From assembly GCA_910585275.1 (NCBI GenBank), contig CAJUCW010000004.1:93175-157174 (forward strand): DNA of 64,000 nucleotides, written 5' to 3'. A model generated the notes under the pieces. It saw nothing but the letters and a program-made list of their open reading frames with translations, was not told where the DNA came from and made no database searches. The position numbers and the translations under genes were made by a program. Source of the DNA: an uncultured Muribaculaceae bacterium. Its GTDB lineage: Bacteria; Bacteroidota; Bacteroidia; Bacteroidales; Muribaculaceae. Below, in pieces: positions 57,407-64,000 of this stretch (position 1 is the stretch's first letter; every line of letters starts with the position of its first letter).

Positions 57407-60400
57407 TCAGAACGAGAAATAGACGCTGAAAGTGTAGCTTTTAGGGGCTTTAAGCGAACGGCTGCCGGTCAGCGGGTTGTTGGCTTCCGGGTCGATTCCG
57501 AGGTCGTTTCTTGCCCATGTTGCCACGTTGTTCATTTGGAAACGCAGCCGCAGTTCGTCGATGCGGAGGGCTTTGCATACCGAAGGGGCGAACTGATAGG
57601 AGAGCACGATATTTCTGAGTTTCATGAAATCGGCAGGCACCACGTTGGTATGGATATATTGTCCGTAGCCTACCACGTTGGTCCCTCCTGCGTAGCCATT
57701 GGCCGGGAATCGGGAATAGTCGCCGGTTCTCCAGAAATCGAGGTATGCCGACGGTATTGCATCTATTGCCGAGAGGCTGCTGTAGCCATACATAGAGCCT
57801 TCCGAAGAATAGTTTTCCACGTTTGCCCGCATCACGTGGCCCGTATAGAAAGCCATCATCAGCGAGAGGTCGAAACGTTGCCAGCTCACTCTCGGAGTTA
57901 TGCTTCCCATTACTTTCGGGTCGAGCGAGCCGCTATAGACTATGTCTTGCGGAGTGAAGATGTCGGTGTCGATGTTTGCCGTCTGCACGTTGCCGTTGTG
58001 GTCTCGCCATGAATAATATTGTATGCCCCCTTCTCTTACGAATCCGGCAAAGTCGTAGCTGAAAAGGGAATTCACCGGGTAGCCTTCATGAAGCGTGGTA
58101 GCAGAGAGCGCTTCAAGTCCGGATGTGGGGAGGTGGTCAACCTTGGTGACTTTGTTGTGGTTGTAGGCGATGTTGAACGAAAGGTCGAGTCCTACCGACG
58201 AAGGGTCGGCAGCCTGCAGTATCGATGAATTGAGCTGTACCTCCACACCGGTGTTCACCATCTTTCCGTTGTTGATTGTTAGCTGCCCCCAGCCGGTGGT
58301 AGGGTCGAGGTCGGTTGTCGAGAGGAGGTCGGAGCCATGTTTACGGTAGAAATCGAACGACCCTGACAGTCTTGAATTCCAGAAAGAGAAATCGGCACCT
58401 ACGTTCCAGGTGGCCGTTTTCTCCCAGCGGAGTTGTTCGTTGGGGGGAGTGTTGAGGTAGGCGTATTTGTTGCCGTATATATCGTTGATGCCTATGGTGG
58501 CGGTCAGGAAGGAAGATATGTTCTGGGCGATGTTGCCTGTGAGACCGTAGGAAGCACGCAGTTTCAGCACGTCAATCCATGTGATGTCGCGCATGAAAGC
58601 TTCGTTGTGGATGTTCCAGCTCAGGCCCGCGCTCCATAGCGGGCGTCCCCTGAATTTAGGGTCGGCGCCGAAGAGGTCTGTTTTGTCGATTCTGCAGCTG
58701 AACGAAGCAGCGTAACGTGAATCATAGACGTAGTTGGCCAGTCCGTAAATCGAATAGAAACGGTGGAGGATATGGGTCGTTGCGAAACTGTCGCTGTCCG
58801 GTGCCCCATACATCGGATGGTCGGCCCCGAGCACGCCGGCGCTTCCTTCCATGTCTTTTATGAGGCCCCAGTTCATCATGTAGTTGCTGTTGGTCTGTGT
58901 TTGGTCGTCATAACCCATCAGGACATTGCCGTAGGTTTTTTCCCTTTGTTGGCGGTATTCGAACCCGACGGCTGCCGAGATGTCGTGTTTTTCGGCAAAG
59001 GTGTTGTTGTAGTCCGTCTGTGCGCGGAATGTATAGAAAGAACCTTCGGAAGTAGTGGTCTTGAGCATCCCTCCGTCGGGGATATAGTGCGTCACGGAGT
59101 TGGAGATGCGGTCGAATGCCGTGTATTGGTTATACATCGACCTCATTGTGAAGGAATCTTTTCCCCACATCGAGTCGCTTTTATAGTAAATGTCTTCGTA
59201 TTGGAACATAGCGTTGGCCGACCATCCGGGGAGAATATTGACTTTAGCGTTGATCCAGGGGCGTATATTGGTGCGGCGAGTGCGGTTTTCACCGGTTCCA
59301 CGCTCATCGATAAGATTGTAAGCGGGGCTTTTTAACCCATAAATAGTGTTGGCGTAAATCGGGTTTTCGATGTCGAACGTAGCCTGCATGGGGGCGGGAG
59401 TTCCATCTGCCGAATACATGGTGCGGTAAGGGTCGAACGAAGTTATTAATCCCCATTCCGAATTATAAAGCCCTCCGTGCGTCCGTTCGCTGACAATATT
59501 GAGCCCTACCGCAACATCAAAGAGTTTACCAAATTTCATTGCGCCCCGGTAGTTGAGCATGAAAGTATTGTTGGAAGCGTCTTTTATCCCCGTATTGTCG
59601 TTTTCGTAGTTGAGTACGAGACTGTTCGACATTGCTTTGCCGTTATATCTTACTGCAAGGTTGTATTGCTGGGTTACCCGGTTGCGCTCCATGGCGTCCT
59701 GCCATTCGCGTCGGTAATCGTTTGCGGCAAGTGAGTTGATTTCGTTGGAAAACCTTGTGGCATCGATTTCTCCGAGGTCGTGGCGGAGCATTAGGAGAGT
59801 GGCGGGAGAGATGGAGCGGTCTCGTCCGGTGTTGTGGTAATTGAGGAGGGAATTATATGCAGTGCGGTCGGCAAGTCCTTTTATATAATTGAAATTATAT
59901 CCTTCAAGTTCAATTATTTCAGCAGCGGAAGCCCATCCCATGTAGCTGTAATCGTTTTTCCCGCTCACGGTGAGGTCTGCGTTGAATTCCACTTTAAGTT
60001 TGTCTTCACGCGCCCGTTTCGTGGTAATCACTATCACACCGTTAGATGCGCGGGCACCGTAGATGGCAGCTGCGGCGGCATCCTTAAGAATGGTGATGTT
60101 GTCGATTTCATACGGGTTGACCGATTCTATGCCTCCTTCTATGGGAAGCCCGTCAACCACTACGAGCGGGGCCGTGTTGGCCTGGAACGAGCCGGCGCCA
60201 CGGATTTTCATCTCCTTGCCGTTGCCGCTGCCGTTGTCGTATGTCACGAGCCCCGGCACTTTCCCCTCAAGGTTGGAAGTGATGTCGCCGGTGTATCGTT
60301 CCGCCATATCGGCGGCCGAGATATTCTGGAACGCTCCCGTGGCGCTTTCCCTCTTTATCTGTTGATAACCCGTGACTACGACTTCTTTCATAAGCGTAGG

Positions 60401-60952
60401 TTCATCTACGAGAGTCACCATCACCATCTTTTCATTCGGCTTGACATTGACGGTTTTCGTTTTCATACCGATATAAGAAAAACGCAATTTGTCTTGTCCT
60501 TTCTCCATGATTATTGAAAATTGGCCATCAAGGTCGGTTGATGCTCCTGTAGTGGTGCCATCAACAAAGACAGTCACGCCCACGAGCGGTTCCCCTTTGG
60601 TGTCTGTCACGACTCCTGTCACGTTCCTTTTGAAATAAGGGGCGTTTTCAGGGGCTTTCGAAAGGATGATGGTTTTGTCGATAAGTTCGTATTTTATGCC
60701 GGAATCGTCGTTGAAGATTCGGTTGAGCACCTGTTCGAGGCTGACGTCGCGCAGTTTCAGAGTGACCTTTTCATTTTTATCGATAAGGTTCTTTTTATAT
60801 ACGAATTCGTAGCCCGACTGTTTCTTTATCTCTGCCATCGCCTGTTCTATCGGGGTGTCGGAGAATGCCACTGTCAGGTTTTTCGCAGTCATCGATGCCG
60901 GGAACAATAAAATTGCGGCAAGGATGATTAAAAAAGGTTTGAAGTGTCTCAT
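57407..60952 (-). CDS. SusC/RagA TonB-dependent transporter with STN domain
   Basis: 1181 residues from ATG 60952, after which a signal peptide is seen (1 to about 22). The order is STN domain (about 24-95), carboxypeptidase-D-like beta domain (about 105-190, VTGVVTDTKGEPLVGVTVFV), plug (about 200-320, SATGAFQNISAADMAERY and IYGARASNGVIVITTK) and a 22-strand-type barrel ending in Phe (YTFSVYFSF). The STN domain receives the FecR signal, so this transporter also senses its substrate. Co-transcribed with SusD and FecR. Confidence 0.95.
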   Translation of the reverse strand: MRHFKPFLIILAAILLFPASMTAKNLTVAFSDTPIEQAMAEIKKQSGYEFVYKKNLIDKNEKVTLKLRDVSLEQVLNRIFNDDSGIKYELIDKTIILSKAPENAPYFKRNVTGVVTDTKGEPLVGVTVFVDGTTTGASTDLDGQFSIIMEKGQDKLRFSYIGMKTKTVNVKPNEKMVMVTLVDEPTLMKEVVVTGYQQIKRESATGAFQNISAADMAERYTGDITSNLEGKVPGLVTYDNGSGNGKEMKIRGAGSFQANTAPLVVVDGLPIEGGIESVNPYEIDNITILKDAAAAAIYGARASNGVIVITTKRAREDKLKVEFNADLTVSGKNDYSYMGWASAAEIIELEGYNFNYIKGLADRTAYNSLLNYHNTGRDRSISPATLLMLRHDLGEIDATRFSNEINSLAANDYRREWQDAMERNRVTQQYNLAVRYNGKAMSNSLVLNYENDNTGIKDASNNTFMLNYRGAMKFGKLFDVAVGLNIVSERTHGGLYNSEWGLITSFDPYRTMYSADGTPAPMQATFDIENPIYANTIYGLKSPAYNLIDERGTGENRTRRTNIRPWINAKVNILPGWSANAMFQYEDIYYKSDSMWGKDSFTMRSMYNQYTAFDRISNSVTHYIPDGGMLKTTTSEGSFYTFRAQTDYNNTFAEKHDISAAVGFEYRQQREKTYGNVLMGYDDQTQTNSNYMMNWGLIKDMEGSAGVLGADHPMYGAPDSDSFATTHILHRFYSIYGLANYVYDSRYAASFSCRIDKTDLFGADPKFRGRPLWSAGLSWNIHNEAFMRDITWIDVLKLRASYGLTGNIAQNISSFLTATIGINDIYGNKYAYLNTPPNEQLRWEKTATWNVGADFSFWNSRLSGSFDFYRKHGSDLLSTTDLDPTTGWGQLTINNGKMVNTGVEVQLNSSILQAADPSSVGLDLSFNIAYNHNKVTKVDHLPTSGLEALSATTLHEGYPVNSLFSYDFAGFVREGGIQYYSWRDHNGNVQTANIDTDIFTPQDIVYSGSLDPKVMGSITPRVSWQRFDLSLMMAFYTGHVMRANVENYSSEGSMYGYSSLSAIDAIPSAYLDFWRTGDYSRFPANGYAGGTNVVGYGQYIHTNVVPADFMKLRNIVLSYQFAPSVCKALRIDELRLRFQMNNVATWARNDLGIDPEANNPLTGSRSLKAPKSYTFSVYFSF

Positions 60953-60989
60953 GAAATGAAAGTTGGTTAGTGTGTAATGAGCTGGTGCA

Positions 60990-62156
60990 TTAAATATGTT
61001 TGTGGTCAACTATTATCTTGTTGCCGGAAGTGCGGAACACAATGTCGCCCGATTTTTCGAGAATCAGCATTGCTGTAGAGAAATCGGCATATCTCGGAAT
61101 GCTACCCATGAATACCATTTTTTTGATTTCGGGGTCGGCGAATTCATATTCGAAGTCATACCATCGGCCAAGGTCGTCCATAATCTGCTGCAATGTCTGG
61201 TCTTCGAAGACGAACCGACCGTGTCTCCATCCTGTTACGGTTTCGATGTTGACACTTTTTACGCTCGCCTCTCCGCTTTCCTTATTGAAAACCGCCTGTT
61301 TGCCAGGGCTGAGAAACAATTCCCCTCCGGCACCGTCTTTTTTTGCAATCGATACCGACCCTTTCTCAAGCGACGTAAGCACGTTTTCCTCTTCCGGATA
61401 TGACCTCACATTGAATTCCGTGCCATATACCTTGACTTCCTGCCCGTCGCATTCCACGAAGAACGGTCTGTTTTCCTTGTCTTTCGCCACCAAGAAATAA
61501 GCTTCGCCGCTAATCTTTACGCGCCTGTCGGTGGAGTTGAAATTTTCGGGATATGTGAGCACGGATGCCGAATTGAGCCATACTTTGGTGCTGTCTTCAA
61601 GCACAACGATAAATTCGCCTCCTCTTGGCACTTCGAGCACCAACGGGCCAGCTTGTGCCGTTTTCTTTCGAAGACGTTCCACCGCTATACCTTGAGCGTT
61701 TATGCCGTTGCCGACGGCCAGTTTTTTCCCTTTGTCGAGGATGTATGCCTTGGTTTCGCCGGGAGAGAGGCTGTCGATAGATAATGTCTGATTGGCAAGG
61801 ATGACTTCGGGGCTTTGTTGTGGTGTATTGTTGCCTGAAGTGTGTCTGAAAAGCCAAAACATTCCGAAAGCGGCTGCCGATGCTGCAATCCAGAATGTGC
61901 CTGTGAGTGCTTTCTTTTTGAACGAACCGGCATTTATGCGCCGACGCATATCTTTGCACGCCCTCTCCGGATTTACGAGTGAACGTTTACGATAGTTTTC
62001 TGCAAGGCTGTCAATGTCTGATAGTTTGTCGGCAAGAAGACGGCGGTCGGCATTGTCGCCAATCCATTGTTCAAGCTCCTTTCTCTCGGAATCCGATAAA
62101 GGCTCGACAAGACGTTTCGACAACAGTTGTATGATTCGTTCGGTTTCGGGGTTCAT
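60990..62156 (-). CDS. FecR-family anti-sigma regulator
   Basis: 388 residues from ATG 62156. A cytoplasmic N-terminus (about 1-83), one membrane span (about 84-103, TFWIAASAAAFGMFWLF) and a periplasmic FecR domain (VPRGGEFIVVLEDSTKVWLN, RRVKISGEAYFLVAKDKENR) are followed by the C-terminal DUF4974 region. It transmits SusC substrate binding to an ECF sigma factor. The sigma gene, normally directly upstream, is absent here; a TlpA-like gene takes that place. Confidence 0.92.
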   Translation of the reverse strand: MNPETERIIQLLSKRLVEPLSDSERKELEQWIGDNADRRLLADKLSDIDSLAENYRKRSLVNPERACKDMRRRINAGSFKKKALTGTFWIAASAAAFGMFWLFRHTSGNNTPQQSPEVILANQTLSIDSLSPGETKAYILDKGKKLAVGNGINAQGIAVERLRKKTAQAGPLVLEVPRGGEFIVVLEDSTKVWLNSASVLTYPENFNSTDRRVKISGEAYFLVAKDKENRPFFVECDGQEVKVYGTEFNVRSYPEEENVLTSLEKGSVSIAKKDGAGGELFLSPGKQAVFNKESGEASVKSVNIETVTGWRHGRFVFEDQTLQQIMDDLGRWYDFEYEFADPEIKKMVFMGSIPRYADFSTAMLILEKSGDIVFRTSGNKIIVDHKHI

Positions 62157-62234
62157 CGGTTGTTTTTTTATGACGGGAGTGTGCCGATTGTATTGACACA
62201 CCCCCGCCTGTCGTATAGATTGAAAAAAACTGTT

Positions 62235-63638
62235 TTATTTCACTGCGGAAAGAATCTGGCTTTCTATCGCTTCGTCCGACGGACGGAGTGCATCGGGTTG
62301 GGCGATAGTGCCGTCGGCGTTGAGGATGATGAAACGGGGGATGCCGGTGATGTTCATCGAGGAGAAGAATTTTTCACATTCTTCAGCGGGAAGGATATAT
62401 TGCGGCCACGTTGGATTGTCTTTCTTGAGCTTGTTGAGCCAAGCCTCGCGGTCGGTGTCGGAAGAAATGCTGACAAATACTACGTCTTTATTGTCTTTCA
62501 TTTTCTCCACGAGCTTCTCGAGATATGGAATCTGCTTGCAGCAGGGTCCGCACCATGTGGCCCAGAAATCAATATAGGTCACTTTTCCCTTGAAATCCGA
62601 GAGCTTGGCTTTTTTCCCGTCGGGAGTTTCGATTACAGGGTCGTATGGCAGGGCATCGCCGGCTTCTATTTCTTTGATCGATTCTTTCCTAAGGTTGTAA
62701 CGTTCGATAAGTTCGGGATATTTTTCCGCCACCTTTGAATACTCTTTCATATATGTTTCGGCTTGTTCCATTGTCGGCTGGGAATAAGCGAAGAATACAT
62801 AAGGTAATTGGTTGAGCATCACCTTGTGGGTGTTTTCATTGGTGATGTTCTTGTCGAGGATGTGAAGTTGCTCGATACTGTTGGCGAGTGCATCCTTCTC
62901 GTCGCTTTTTGTCTGCATGTTGAGCCAGGGGAAAATAAGCGTACACATAAGGCTCATGTCGTCGTTCGGGTCGATGGTGCCTACGAGCTGGACGTATTCA
63001 GGATATTCTCTGACATCGGAGCCTTGTTCGAAAGCACGGTCCATCAGAAGCCGGATTTTCGTCCAAGTGTACATTCTGTCGGTCATTTTCTCGTAGTAGG
63101 CACGTTTTTCAGGGTCTTTAATGGCGTCGAGCCCTTTTCTCACCTCGGAGTTCTCTTTCTCAAGAGTGGCGAAATATTCGTCGAGTGAGGGACCTCCCTC
63201 AGGGTCGGGACTGAAATATTTCATGGAGTCGAAAGCTTGGCAAAGTGCATTGTAGTAGGTGTTGATGTCGGCGTTGTCACCGGTGAAAGTGATTGTCAGT
63301 TTTCCGTCGGCGTTGCGGGCGATATTGGCGTTTACGCTTTTCCCTTTTTCAAGATATAGGCCGAAGTAGTCGTTGTCGGCAAGAATCTGGGTGTGGAGGT
63401 CGTCGTTGACAAGCAGGGAGTCGGGAAATGTGAAATTTCCAAGCGAATCCGGGGTAATTTGAATTGTCGATACCGACATGAGGTCGTAGTCGGGGGCATA
63501 ATTGAAAACCATGTCTTCAATGCCGTCCGCTTGCAAGGTGCCGTTGAAGACGGATTTGTTTTCGCTTGAAGAGCATGCCCCCAGCATTGCGACCACGGAA
63601 GCCGCGAGAATGGAGCTTTTGAGTTTTGTGAGATACAT
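62235..63638 (-). CDS. TlpA-like thiol-disulfide lipoprotein with DUF4369-type N-terminus
   Basis: 467 residues from ATG 63638, where a lipoprotein signal begins (lipobox MLGAC, Cys22). The N-terminal beta domain is DUF4369-like, a helical middle follows, and the C-terminal thioredoxin domain has an active WCGPC (Cys363 and Cys366) with the cis-Pro loop TGIPRFIIL. It is expected to reduce disulfides in the periplasm. It lies 78 bases upstream of fecR on the same strand and may lead the Sus operon. Lipoproteins of this type often accompany Sus loci. Confidence 0.9.
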   Translation of the reverse strand: MYLTKLKSSILAASVVAMLGACSSSENKSVFNGTLQADGIEDMVFNYAPDYDLMSVSTIQITPDSLGNFTFPDSLLVNDDLHTQILADNDYFGLYLEKGKSVNANIARNADGKLTITFTGDNADINTYYNALCQAFDSMKYFSPDPEGGPSLDEYFATLEKENSEVRKGLDAIKDPEKRAYYEKMTDRMYTWTKIRLLMDRAFEQGSDVREYPEYVQLVGTIDPNDDMSLMCTLIFPWLNMQTKSDEKDALANSIEQLHILDKNITNENTHKVMLNQLPYVFFAYSQPTMEQAETYMKEYSKVAEKYPELIERYNLRKESIKEIEAGDALPYDPVIETPDGKKAKLSDFKGKVTYIDFWATWCGPCCKQIPYLEKLVEKMKDNKDVVFVSISSDTDREAWLNKLKKDNPTWPQYILPAEECEKFFSSMNITGIPRFIILNADGTIAQPDALRPSDEAIESQILSAVK

Positions 63639-64000
63639 TTTAATTGTGTTGTTTGTGTTAATTGACGAAAGTTTGCCCGCAATTTGCAAGAAGCCGGGAC
63701 AATGTCGTTTGCATGAATCGTCTATAATACGCAATGGTGGCGGAATGGTATATCGTAAAATCAAAAAAATAATAAATTTGAATTTTTTTGAATAAAATGC
63801 TAAAATCGGATATGCTTTAGGCGTAGGTTTGCGTACTTGAAAAGTATCAGGTGTTTTTCGCGCCGGGGCCATATTGGCCTTGATGCTTAATAATGCCGGT
63901 AAATCCATATTGTAATGTTTTTTGGAATTCACTTATAAACAAAATAGCTAAGTACATGACAAAAATTTGAAAATATCAAATTTCGGCTTGTAGAGAGGTC
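63639..64000. other. Gene-free end of window
   Basis: 362 AT-rich bases upstream of the TlpA-like gene. No reading frame, tRNA or terminator was recognised, and no full TAnnTTTG box was found on the minus strand. No ECF sigma gene is present here. The promoter of the TlpA/FecR/Sus run is presumably in this stretch. Confidence 0.5.

Noticed and set aside
55965..63638. Complete polysaccharide utilisation locus
   Set aside because: Only SusC, SusD, FecR and a TlpA-like lipoprotein are present; no glycosidase, lyase or sugar sensor lies in the run, so a glycan substrate cannot be claimed.

Overview
The window looks like the chromosome of a gut-type Bacteroidales bacterium, most likely the family Muribaculaceae; the genus cannot be fixed from sequence alone. 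The reasons are a FecR/SusC/SusD outer-membrane uptake locus, type IX secretion and gliding-related genes, DUF4421, DUF3109 and DUF6722 families, Porin_O_P and TlpA-like lipoproteins, and a repeated promoter pattern of TAnnTTTG (-7), often with TTTG 19-20 bases upstream, which is the Bacteroidetes sigma-ABfr pattern. Most genes lack a Shine-Dalgarno sequence, again as expected for this phylum.

Layout. 1-1264: end of a Bax-inhibitor-1-type membrane protein and a beta-carbonic anhydrase. 1340-6228: an accessory patch with an AAA/DUF4143 ATPase, a secreted GH30 glycosidase lying between two ~80-base direct repeats that carry 23-bp iterons, two tiny coupled membrane-protein genes, and REP/MITE-like palindromes. 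6262-14487, all minus strand: phosphopantetheinyl transferase, GldE-like transporter, AddA/RecB-like helicase-nuclease, SUI1 factor, a porin and a cysteine-less thioredoxin-fold lipoprotein. 14601-16985: pnp on the plus strand. 17064-26155, minus strand: DUF4421, mltG, hpf, xerC-type recombinase, rpsU, then a run from aminopeptidase P through a gamma-carbonic anhydrase-like protein to three dTDP-amino-sugar genes (fdtA, a FemAB-like acyltransferase, fdtB). 26366-26596: a probable unassigned small RNA. 26675-27889: a GlmU-like protein.

28152-46809 is one long translation cluster: str (rpsL, rpsG, fusA), S10, spc (including secY, map, infA, rpmJ) and alpha (rpsM, rpsK, rpsD, rpoA, rplQ). It has the usual Bacteroidetes order, with several structured spacers that may be ribosomal-protein control sites. 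46931-55864: cardiolipin synthase, DUF3109, a T9SS plug protein coupled to ung, tRNA-Arg(CCG), a decayed ORF6N gene, and pyrG with an amidophosphoribosyltransferase gene (purF). 55965-63638: SusD, SusC, FecR and a TlpA-like lipoprotein, all minus strand.

No clearly new multi-gene system stands out. The most worthwhile leads are the orphan RNA at 26402-26596, the repeat-flanked GH30 segment, the structured spacers inside the ribosomal operon, and the coupled micro-genes at 5108-5439.
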